This document shows, one piece after another, positions 37,246 through 44,867 of a stretch of DNA of 64,000 bases (position 1 is the stretch's first letter; each line of letters starts with the position of its first letter). Source of the DNA: Microbulbifer sp. Q7 (GTDB taxonomy: Bacteria; Pseudomonadota; Gammaproteobacteria; Pseudomonadales; Cellvibrionaceae); the NCBI RefSeq assembly GCF_001639145.1, contig NZ_LROY01000002.1, positions 2,202,501 through 2,266,500 of the forward strand, written 5' to 3'. The notes below the pieces were generated by a model. It was not told the origin of the DNA. It saw nothing but the letters and a program-made list of their open reading frames with translations, and ran no database searches. A program made the position numbers and the translations under genes.

Positions 37246-38625
37246 TTACGCCGCCGGCAGGAAGTCGATCGGGTAAAGGATGGTGATGGTAGGCACACCC
37301 TCTTTGGGCCCGAAGTTGAACCGCTTCACGCGGGCAACAATCTTGCTGTCCAGGGTGGGCGAGTCCATATCGCTGCTTTCTACCGAGGCCAGCGAAACAG
37401 TCCCGTCCGGCTCAATGGTGATTTTCAGCACCATCTTGCCTTGCAGCGCCGGGTTATTGCGCAGTTCGCGATTGTAGATCCGGTACAGTGCCGACTTGTA
37501 GCGGTCGAACACGATCTGGATCTCCTCGTCGGTACGGGACGGGCCCACACCATCGCTGAGCGGCCGCTCTTCGCCGGCAAAGTCACCCTCGGTGCCGATG
37601 CCGCTGGACACCCGCGAGAAGCTCACACCATCCAGCGCCGTACCCACACCACCGGCGTTGCGGCTGAGCGCGGCGGTATTGATACCGTCGGAGCCAGACT
37701 TCGCGGCCGCGGTGATCAGCGAGCGCTGACTGCGATTTTCTTTCTTGCCAGCCGTGCTGAGCTGGGTCTGCTGGCCGAGGCGATTGTCGAGGTCGTCCTG
37801 GATTAAATCCTGGAAGTTGTCCTTGAAGGCCAGTACCCCGGCGCGCTCCACCTTCTTGCGCACCTGCTTTTTCTCCACATTGGAGGGCTTGGGTTCTTCC
37901 TTGGCTACCTGCTGCTTGGGCTTTTCAGGCTCGGGCTTTTTCTCTTCCGGCTTCTTCACCACCGGTTCGGGTGGTGGCTTCGGCTTGGTTTTCTTTTCCA
38001 GCACGAGTTTGGCCAGGCGCTCGGGCACTTCGACTACTTCGTTTTCATCAGGCTCCGGCAGCTGCCATAGGTGGATACCAAAGCCGAGGAAGAAGGCCGC
38101 CAGCAAGCAGGCGAGCAGGCTCCGGCGGAAGCGCCGTTCATCATCGCCATTGGTATTCCACGGCATGATGGCATTGCGGAAGGCACCATCACCCAGCTCG
38201 CGGGTGACTTCGTACTCGTAGTGAATCTCCTCTTCCTGCTGGCGAATCTCGCGGAACTCGGCGTCGAGGTCGAAGAGGTCATCCCGGCAGTCTTCCATCT
38301 GGTCCTGAAGTTTGCGCTTACGCTCAAGCAGCAGATCCAGGTTCGCATGATAGATGCTGACGGTTTTCTGCAGGCGATGAATCAGGGCCTTGGACGCATC
38401 CTGCTTGTAGTGCTCTGCCCAAAAAAGATCGCCGGCTCCGGCATCCTCGAGCTTTGCGAGACGATCGGAGATCTCATCGAGCAGCTGGTGCTTGGCCCCG
38501 TCTTCGCGCAGCGATTCCAGCTTGCCATCAACCTGACCATACTCGGCTTCGAGCATGGCCAGCTGCTGGCGAACCGCTTCCTGCTTCGCTGTCAGTGCCT
38601 GTTTCTGTTGATGAAAATTATTCAC
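37246..38625 (-). CDS. AgmX/TonB-like energy transducer with cytoplasmic coiled coil
   Basis: This 459-aa inner-membrane protein probably transmits motor energy across the periplasm. Residues 1-165 are charged and heptad-rich, a likely cytoplasmic coiled coil. One membrane span lies at about 169-188. Then comes a Pro/Lys-rich TonB-like rod (KPKPPPEPVVKKPEEKKPEP). The C-terminal domain of about 90 residues is of AgmX/PglI or TonB type (LQGKMVLKITIEPDGTVS, closing ITILYPIDFLP). Classical TonB has no long cytoplasmic part; Myxococcus GltJ/AgmX and GltG/PglI do have cytoplasmic N-terminal regions. It ends the nine-gene motor operon, ten nt after exbD-2. Confidence 0.85.
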   Translation of the reverse strand: MNNFHQQKQALTAKQEAVRQQLAMLEAEYGQVDGKLESLREDGAKHQLLDEISDRLAKLEDAGAGDLFWAEHYKQDASKALIHRLQKTVSIYHANLDLLLERKRKLQDQMEDCRDDLFDLDAEFREIRQQEEEIHYEYEVTRELGDGAFRNAIMPWNTNGDDERRFRRSLLACLLAAFFLGFGIHLWQLPEPDENEVVEVPERLAKLVLEKKTKPKPPPEPVVKKPEEKKPEPEKPKQQVAKEEPKPSNVEKKQVRKKVERAGVLAFKDNFQDLIQDDLDNRLGQQTQLSTAGKKENRSQRSLITAAAKSGSDGINTAALSRNAGGVGTALDGVSFSRVSSGIGTEGDFAGEERPLSDGVGPSRTDEEIQIVFDRYKSALYRIYNRELRNNPALQGKMVLKITIEPDGTVSLASVESSDMDSPTLDSKIVARVKRFNFGPKEGVPTITILYPIDFLPAA

Positions 38626-38634
38626 AAAGGCTCA

Positions 38635-39210
38635 CTAACTCTGAGATGCTTTTTGAATCACCGCCAGGGAAATTCGCGTGTATCCGGCATTGGTGCAGCT
38701 GGACATAACCTTCTTCAGCACCGCAAACGGCACCGTGCGGTCGGCGAGAATATTGACCTCTGGTGGCTCCGCCAACAGCTCGGCCATGGCTTCCGCCACA
38801 TCCTCGCCCGCGGCGGCGCGCTCTGCCAGGGCCGCTTTCGCTTCTTCCAGCTCGGATTCTGCCATGGTCACGGCCTTGCCTACTTCTTCCACCATGGCCT
38901 GCTGAATAGCCTCAATCACCAGCTCTTCGCTCTGAAAGAGGTCTTCGGTAGCCATGACCGGCTTGGCTTCGATCAGCACTTCGTCATGCGTCACCATCAG
39001 GGTGACCGTTTTACGCGGCTTGGACTCCACTACCGAGTCCGGCAGGGTAATGACCCTCGGCGCCTCGATGGCTTCGTTAGTCGCACTGTTGGTCAGCAGG
39101 AAGAACACCAGAATGGTGAACACATCCATCAGCGAGGTAAGGTTCATCCCCTGGGTTTTGCGCTTGCGGCTCCGCGCCATGCGCTTCATGCGTCTGCTTT
39201 CACGTTTCAT
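38635..39210 (-). CDS. ExbD/TolR-family motor protein, proton-competent form
   Basis: This 191-aa single-span protein has a basic cytoplasmic N-terminus, a membrane segment MDVFTILVFFLL carrying the conserved aspartate (Asp29), and a periplasmic domain with an Ala/Glu-rich helix and the ExbD-like NILADRTVPFAVLKKVM stretch. The Asp aligns with ExbD Asp25 of E. coli, which carries the proton. It overlaps the preceding exbD gene by 4 nt and pairs with the ExbB protein upstream. Two ExbD/TolR genes with one ExbB gene is the arrangement of aglRQS in Myxococcus. Confidence 0.9.
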   Translation of the reverse strand: MKRESRRMKRMARSRKRKTQGMNLTSLMDVFTILVFFLLTNSATNEAIEAPRVITLPDSVVESKPRKTVTLMVTHDEVLIEAKPVMATEDLFQSEELVIEAIQQAMVEEVGKAVTMAESELEEAKAALAERAAAGEDVAEAMAELLAEPPEVNILADRTVPFAVLKKVMSSCTNAGYTRISLAVIQKASQS

Positions 39211-39812
39211 GGCGCGTCTCCCAGGGAAATATCGGGAAAGAGTTCCAGAGTCTCCGGCTTTGCCTCAGGGTCCGGTTGTGCACCCTCTTCCACCTTTGGC
39301 ATCACCTGTGTGCTACGCACCGCGTCCATGATGCCCACCAGATGCTCATAAGCCACATCCTGCTCCATCAACAGAATGGAGTCTGTTTTATCCGGATACG
39401 ACTCTTTGATCCGCAGCAGGAATTCCCGCAGTTTGGCCAAGTCATAGACCTCTTCGGTGGGCAGGATGATCGGCAGGCCGTTTTCATCCAGCGGCACGGC
39501 ACTCTCACCGTCGGTAGCCACCTCCGCACCGCCATCGCTGGCCGCTTCCTGATTCAGGTTGGGAAAGCGCGCGATGACTTTATCGCCGTCGCTGATTTCG
39601 AGCACCTGCTTGCGAACGACCACTTCCAGACTCACTCCCGGGTCTGCGGCTCCGCCCCCAGCCCCGCTCGGCATATTGAGCTCCAGGATAGTGACCCGGG
39701 AAAACACTGCGGAAACCAGCAGGAACGGCACCAGCACAACCATCAGGTTGAGGAACGCGGTGATGTCCAGCTCCGGGGTTTCTTTTGTTCTACCGTGACG
39801 CCTGCTTCTCAT
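39207..39812 (-). CDS. ExbD/TolR-family protein lacking the proton-carrying Asp
   Basis: This 201-aa single-span protein opens with a basic segment and then ELDITAFLNLMVVLVPFLL. The position that is Asp25 in E. coli ExbD (FIDVM) is Asn22 here (FLNLM), so it probably cannot carry protons itself. The periplasmic part ends in an acidic, Pro-rich tail. It overlaps the exbB stop (TAATG) and the next exbD, so all three are co-translated. It is likely to form mixed dimers with the Asp-containing partner. Confidence 0.88.
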   Translation of the reverse strand: MRSRRHGRTKETPELDITAFLNLMVVLVPFLLVSAVFSRVTILELNMPSGAGGGAADPGVSLEVVVRKQVLEISDGDKVIARFPNLNQEAASDGGAEVATDGESAVPLDENGLPIILPTEEVYDLAKLREFLLRIKESYPDKTDSILLMEQDVAYEHLVGIMDAVRSTQVMPKVEEGAQPDPEAKPETLELFPDISLGDAP

Positions 39813-40597
39813 TACGCAGATTCCGGCTTGGTCTTGTGTTCGGCAGCGGACTGGGTGGCAGCGGTGTTCTGCCTGGCCTGCTGGGTCTGCTGAACATCCT
39901 GATTTACCGGCTTGGCCGTTTTGACCTCGGGCTTCTCTTCCTTGGCGGCGTCGCTGCGGCGGCGGGTGCCGGAAGACATGATGTTCAGCGCCTTCACGGA
40001 AACCATTTCAAGGCTGTCCACGATCTGGCCCGTCAGGGAGTTGAGCAGCGCATGCACGATCAGCAGCGCAATACCCACCATCAGGCCGAAGGCGGTGGTG
40101 TTCATCGCCACGGAGATACTGGCCGACAGTAGGTCGGCCTTTTCCGCCGGGTTGGCATTCGCTACCGCAGTAAATGCCTCGATAAGGCCCATAATGGTAC
40201 CGAGCAGGCCGAGCAGCGTGGCAATGTTGGAGCCGAGTGCCACGTAGGGGGTACGCTTTTCAAGCTGCGGAATACTTTCCATGATGCTCTCTTCCATGGC
40301 GATCTCGATGTCTTCACGGCGACGTACCGCGCCCTGACGCTCAAGCCCCATGGCGAGCAGCCGGCCCACGCCGGTGTTGTCGTCCTTTACGAGATTGCGC
40401 GCGCGATCAAAGTCGCCGGAATTGAGTACCGGCTGTACCTTTTCCCAGGTAGCGCGGTTGGTACTGCGCTCGTAGACCAGTCGAATGTAACGTTCGATGG
40501 CGACCGCAGCGCCGAGCGCGAACACCACCAGAATGGGGTACATAAAAACACCACCAGTCTGAAAAAACGCGATTACGCTGTTAAAGAAATCCATCAT
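39812..40597 (-). CDS. MotA/TolQ/ExbB-family proton channel protein
   Basis: This 261-aa inner-membrane protein has three hydrophobic spans: GGVFMYPILVVFALGAAVAI near the N-terminus, IATLLGLLGTIMGLIEAF, and TTAFGLMVGIALLIVHALL. These are in the order and with the long cytoplasmic loop (about residues 45-115) typical of ExbB/TolQ. A hydrophilic tail rich in Lys, Gln and Thr follows. Two adjacent ATG codons are possible; gaggg lies upstream of both, and the reading frame further upstream is atypical. It should form the pentameric channel around the two ExbD proteins encoded next. Confidence 0.92.
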   Translation of the reverse strand: MMDFFNSVIAFFQTGGVFMYPILVVFALGAAVAIERYIRLVYERSTNRATWEKVQPVLNSGDFDRARNLVKDDNTGVGRLLAMGLERQGAVRRREDIEIAMEESIMESIPQLEKRTPYVALGSNIATLLGLLGTIMGLIEAFTAVANANPAEKADLLSASISVAMNTTAFGLMVGIALLIVHALLNSLTGQIVDSLEMVSVKALNIMSSGTRRRSDAAKEEKPEVKTAKPVNQDVQQTQQARQNTAATQSAAEHKTKPESA

Positions 40598-40699
40598 TTG
40601 CCCTCTTGGTTTTCTTTCTCGGCTCCGCGGCACTTTTCCGCTTTACCTGGCTGTGACCTTTGGTGGTCGTTTATTGATTTAGGTTTGGTTTGGGTCTAC

Positions 40700-41020
40700 T
40701 CAGTCGTCAGAGAGACTGAGCTGGTAGAACTCGAGCTCTCGCTCAAACACTTCCTTGTCCAGTGGCTGCAGGCTCGGATCCAGCAAGCTGGAATTCAGGC
40801 CACTCTCCACGCCCACTTCGGAACTCTTCCACGGCACGATATACAGTGACTTGGGTGCTTCCTTGTTGCCGATAATCGAGATACCAGAAAGCTCTTTTAC
40901 TTCCTGGTCGACTTTCTTCTCGGCTGTACCGCTATCGTCCTGCGCCATTGCCATCAATGGCATCAGGAAAGCCGTCAACGCGGTCACACCCAGTGCAGTT
41001 GTACGCTTTTTCATACTCAT
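40700..41020 (-). CDS. Small exported protein of the motor operon
   Basis: This 106-aa protein has a clear signal peptide (KKRTTALGVTALTAFLMPLMAMAQ). It is followed by an acidic mature part of about 80 residues containing KELSGISIIGNKEAPKSLYI and WKSSEVG. I do not recognise the family. Its ATG shares one base with the stop of the TPR lipoprotein gene upstream, so it is part of the same operon. It precedes exbB by about 100 nt. It is probably a periplasmic accessory subunit. Confidence 0.78.
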   Translation of the reverse strand: MSMKKRTTALGVTALTAFLMPLMAMAQDDSGTAEKKVDQEVKELSGISIIGNKEAPKSLYIVPWKSSEVGVESGLNSSLLDPSLQPLDKEVFERELEFYQLSLSDD

Positions 41021-41607
41021 CAGTTAGCCCGCCGTTTCAGGTCTGCTACCCAGATGGAAACCTTGCGATCATCCGGTTGATATTTCAGGTACTGCTCAAA
41101 CTGAGCCAGCGCGCAGTGCACATCCTGCAGGTACAGGTCACACAGAATACCGAGGTTTTTCACCAGCGGCAGATGGTCCGGGTGCAGTGCAAGCGCATCG
41201 GAATAGGTTTTTCGGGCTTCATCAAAGCGGCCCTGATGGCGATAGAGCACCGCCAACTCATTACTCGCCACCGGGTCGAACGGTGCCGCGCGGAGGGCTT
41301 CGAGAAAGCTCTCTTCCGCATGTTTTTCATCGCCGTTTTTAAAGTGGGCAATGCCGAGATTGACGTACGGGGCCGACAGACGCTGCTCGCGCTCGACCAC
41401 ACTCTGCAGCAGTTCGATGGCTTCCGGATAGCGCTCACCCTGCAGGTAGTCCACCGCCTGCAGGAAATCGCGATTAACGCTACCGGAAACACTGACATTC
41501 ATGGGGTCCACGGGGCCACTGGCACTTTTCGGACCGCTGGCGCAAGCACTGAGCAGCAGCGCAGTCAGGCAGGCCAACCCGGCGAGAAGGCGCTTGCTTA
41601 CGATCAT
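41020..41607 (-). CDS. Small TPR lipoprotein
   Basis: This 195-aa protein has a lipoprotein signal peptide (lipobox LLSAC, lipidated Cys at about residue 22). It contains four or so tetratricopeptide units: RDFLQAVDYLQGERYPEAIEL, APYVNLGIAHFKNGDEKHAEE, AELAVLYRHQG-like and LPLVKNLGILCDLYLQD. It should be anchored to the outer membrane and act as a protein-binding scaffold, similar in plan to the TPR lipoprotein GltE/AglT. It overlaps the large TPR gene by 4 nt (ATGA). Confidence 0.87.
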   Translation of the reverse strand: MIVSKRLLAGLACLTALLLSACASGPKSASGPVDPMNVSVSGSVNRDFLQAVDYLQGERYPEAIELLQSVVEREQRLSAPYVNLGIAHFKNGDEKHAEESFLEALRAAPFDPVASNELAVLYRHQGRFDEARKTYSDALALHPDHLPLVKNLGILCDLYLQDVHCALAQFEQYLKYQPDDRKVSIWVADLKRRAN

Positions 41608-44600
41608 CCTTTGTCCTCCCCGGTTTCGGTTTCTTCCGCTTCGGCAATCACCGTCGCTTCAACTTTTTCTACACTCGCAGCCGCGGGGGCCTGCGCAGAT
41701 TCCGCCACCGGCACGATGGTCATCACGATGTTGTGTGCATCTTCCGGACGGTCGTAACGGGCGGGCACCAGGCCGGCAAGCTGGCCGATACTTTTGCCAA
41801 TCCAGCGGTTGTAGATACCCGCGGCCATCAGGTCGATGTTTTTCTCGTGCACGGAGATGGCACGCTCTTCGAACGGGTAAATCTGTTCTTCCAGTGCCAG
41901 TTCGTACTCTTCGAGTTCCATCGCATTCAGGTTGGTGGGTCGTTCGGAGTCTTTTAGCGCACGGCTGAAATGCAGGTAGATCTGACCGAGATAGAAGGTC
42001 GCTGCGGCGGTGACGTCGGCCACCTGGTAGTCGATCAGGTCGCTGAACGCACTGACCGCAGCCTTCATGCGCGTGCGCTTGCTGTTGAGGTTGCGCTCCA
42101 GCGGCGCCACCAGGGCGATTTCTTTGAACGTCTCGAACTTGGGTTCGGCCAACAACAGCGCCGCGCTGCCTGCCAGGTAGCGGGTGCGGTCATTGCGCTC
42201 GTTGCCGCCACGGGCCTCGATGCGCACCATGTCTTCCAGGGTGCTGAAGTAGGCTTTGCGGTTGCCGGCACTGTTGTGGATATCGGCGATGCGCTGCCGG
42301 GTTTCCAGTGCAGGCTCCATCGGGCTCGGGAACAGTTTGACGTAACGGTTGAGTACCGCCAGAGCCTTGTCATAACTCTTGGCCGCACCGTACAGGTCTG
42401 CTGCCTGAGTTAGCGCCTCGCGGCGTACCTCGTCGATGTCGGATTCGCGTTCGATGCGCTCAAACTCGGCCGCTGCCAGCAGGAGCTGACCGCTCTCCTG
42501 ATACACCACTGCGAGCTTCTTGGTGACTTCTTTCTGCAGCTCGTGTTGAGGATGGTTCGCGCGGAAAGCCTTGAGCACATCCGCGGCCCGTACCCAGCTT
42601 TGTAACTGAATCAGTGAGGCAGCGGCATCGTACTCTGCCGTTGCCAGAATGGAAGCTCCCGGCGCGGCGTTGCGAATACGCAGGAAGTGCTCCGCCGCCG
42701 CCAGATGGTCTTCCGCGCGGCGCGCCACATCACCCTGCTGGTAAATGGCACCGGCGAGGTTGTCGATAAGATCCGGACGGTCTTTGGCGTCCTCAGCCGT
42801 CATGACAAGCGCCTGGCGATACCCGCCCTCGGCATCCGCATAGGCTTCGGTATCAAACGAGGCGTGGGCCACCAGCAGCCAAGCGGAGCGACGAATTTCA
42901 TGCTCTGCTGCAGGGAATTTCTCCAGCAACAGGCGACCATTCTGAATGGTTTCTGCAAAGCTCTTCAGCTTGTACAGGTCACCCACTGCGCCCAATAGAA
43001 TTTGCGGTGCCTTGCCGTGCTCGGGGAAGGTTTCTGCAAAGGTCAGGGATGAACGAATGATTTCTTTCTGAACGGCGGTCTTCTGTGCGGTGCTGCCTTT
43101 GGCAAGATCGCGCTTGAGGTGCTCGCGGTAGGCAAATACCGCAGCGTAACCGGCTTCGCTGGCATCTTTGTGCACCGCGTACTGATAGGCCGTGCGTTCG
43201 TATTCCTGGGCGGCGTTCAGATAATCCTTGTTTTCCAGCATCAGGCCAGCGAGCTGGTAATTGATCTCCGGCGCCTTCGGCTGGTCAGCAAAGGACTTCA
43301 GGTAGCGGCGATACCAGTGGATCGCTTCCGCATAATGTTCGCCGCGCTTTTGCTGGAACTGCTTATCCTTGGGCTTCACATTCTGGTAAGCCGCGTGATA
43401 GTGGCTGGCCAGATCAATCAGGTTGCCCTGCAGAAACTCGACCACCGCCGCGTATTCCTGGATATCGAATACCGTCCAGTATTGCGCGTCCAGTGCGTAG
43501 GTGTTGGCAAAGACCTTTTTCGCATCCAGTACCAGGCGGGGGAAACCGCCCTTCTGATAGATTTCAATGACGCGAATGGAAAAGTCCGGCGCGACCTTGT
43601 GCAGCGGGTTGCGCTCGACAAACGTATCGTAGGCTTTCGCCGCATCCTGATAACGACGCTTGTCCAGGTAGTACTCGCCCAGATGGCTGTACACATAGGA
43701 CTCGTAATCCCGCGCGCCCTTGCGGGCAAAGTAATCCACAATGGATTCCGCACCGCCGAGGTAGGAGAAGCTCAGGCTGATCACACGGAAGGTATCTTCA
43801 ATGTGCTTGCGCTCGGTTTCGTTGGGCTGCTGCTCGAAGTCGTAACCCTGCCCTACCTTGTGGTCGAGCATGCGCACGAAATCGTCGAGCGCCATCTCAT
43901 ACATGTCTTGCTTGAACAGTGCCCAGCCACGCTTGTAGACCGCCAGCTCAAAAAAGCTGGAGGCCACGCCCATATCGATGACTCGCCCGTAGGACTCTTC
44001 CGCGTCCAGATATTTCTTGCGGGTGAAATAATATTCACCCAACCGGAAATAGGCTTCATCCAGATGGCGCGAGGCCGGGTACTTGGCCACCAGCTGACGC
44101 AGGACGTTGACGGCTTCCTCGATTTGGCCGGTTTCCTCGTAGGCCCGGGAGAGCTGGTACATCACCTGGTCATTGCGCTCATACAGCGGATACTGCACCA
44201 GCAGCTTTTGATACAGGGCAATGGCTTCGCGGGCATTGGCCGCCAGCAGCGCATCCGGATCGTCGCCGGGCAGGGTGCCTTCCAGAGCCACACTCTCGCC
44301 AGCCACATTCTCGCCAGCTGCACCATCGATAGCGACCGCTGCGGTAGCGCGGGCCTCAAAATCTGCCTGGCTTTCCTCACTGCCAGCAGCAACGCCGCTC
44401 AATGCCATGGCGTTGCCGTTCGCAGGCGCCACCGCAACCGCCGCTGCAGCGGGAGCGTCCAGCGCGGCCTGTGTGCCGGTGACATTGCGTTGCGCACCGG
44501 TATTCATGGCCGCGGTCACGTCCTCTTCAGACAGAATCCGGGGCTCCGTGGAGGGTGTATATCCCCCCGCTTCGGCGCGGTGTGCCTGCTTGATTTTCAG

Positions 44601-44867
44601 GTCTGCGATACGGCGAATCGCTTCCGGCGTCAACGCCGTTTCCGGCGTCTCCTGCAGGTACTTCTGGTAGCTGGCGAGGGCCTTTTCCAGGCTGCCCTCG
44701 ATACGGGTTTCCTGAATTTCGATATCCACATGCTTCAGGCTGCCAATGGTCTTGCCACTGTTGCTGGCGCACGCACTCAGCAACAGCGCGGCCGATGCCA
44801 CAGAGGCCACCGCAATGCGGTTGATGGTCAGGCTGAGAGGGGTTTTCGCCCAGACTCGGTTATGCAT
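41604..44867 (-). CDS. Large TPR-repeat lipoprotein
   Basis: This 1087-aa protein has a lipoprotein signal peptide (ALLLSACAS, Cys near residue 28). An Ala-rich low-complexity region follows to about residue 200. A superhelix of many TPR-like units comes next, for example AREAIALYQKLLVQYPLYE, EAYFRLGEYYFTRKKYLDAEE and HLGEYYLDKRRYQDAAKAYD. The acidic C-terminal tail ends EETETGEDKG. I start it at 44867 because the lipobox lies at the right distance; the longer frame adds 31 residues. It overlaps the preceding TPR gene by 8 nt. In size and type it resembles GltD/AgmU-class TPR proteins of trans-envelope machines; this is a resemblance, not a proven homology. Confidence 0.87.
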   Translation of the reverse strand: MHNRVWAKTPLSLTINRIAVASVASAALLLSACASNSGKTIGSLKHVDIEIQETRIEGSLEKALASYQKYLQETPETALTPEAIRRIADLKIKQAHRAEAGGYTPSTEPRILSEEDVTAAMNTGAQRNVTGTQAALDAPAAAAVAVAPANGNAMALSGVAAGSEESQADFEARATAAVAIDGAAGENVAGESVALEGTLPGDDPDALLAANAREAIALYQKLLVQYPLYERNDQVMYQLSRAYEETGQIEEAVNVLRQLVAKYPASRHLDEAYFRLGEYYFTRKKYLDAEESYGRVIDMGVASSFFELAVYKRGWALFKQDMYEMALDDFVRMLDHKVGQGYDFEQQPNETERKHIEDTFRVISLSFSYLGGAESIVDYFARKGARDYESYVYSHLGEYYLDKRRYQDAAKAYDTFVERNPLHKVAPDFSIRVIEIYQKGGFPRLVLDAKKVFANTYALDAQYWTVFDIQEYAAVVEFLQGNLIDLASHYHAAYQNVKPKDKQFQQKRGEHYAEAIHWYRRYLKSFADQPKAPEINYQLAGLMLENKDYLNAAQEYERTAYQYAVHKDASEAGYAAVFAYREHLKRDLAKGSTAQKTAVQKEIIRSSLTFAETFPEHGKAPQILLGAVGDLYKLKSFAETIQNGRLLLEKFPAAEHEIRRSAWLLVAHASFDTEAYADAEGGYRQALVMTAEDAKDRPDLIDNLAGAIYQQGDVARRAEDHLAAAEHFLRIRNAAPGASILATAEYDAAASLIQLQSWVRAADVLKAFRANHPQHELQKEVTKKLAVVYQESGQLLLAAAEFERIERESDIDEVRREALTQAADLYGAAKSYDKALAVLNRYVKLFPSPMEPALETRQRIADIHNSAGNRKAYFSTLEDMVRIEARGGNERNDRTRYLAGSAALLLAEPKFETFKEIALVAPLERNLNSKRTRMKAAVSAFSDLIDYQVADVTAAATFYLGQIYLHFSRALKDSERPTNLNAMELEEYELALEEQIYPFEERAISVHEKNIDLMAAGIYNRWIGKSIGQLAGLVPARYDRPEDAHNIVMTIVPVAESAQAPAAASVEKVEATVIAEAEETETGEDKG

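Noticed and set aside
39207..39812. Membrane Asp16 of ExbD-1 as the proton carrier
   Set aside because: Asp16 lies before the hydrophobic span and aligns with the Asn of ExbD NVTPF, not with Asp25.
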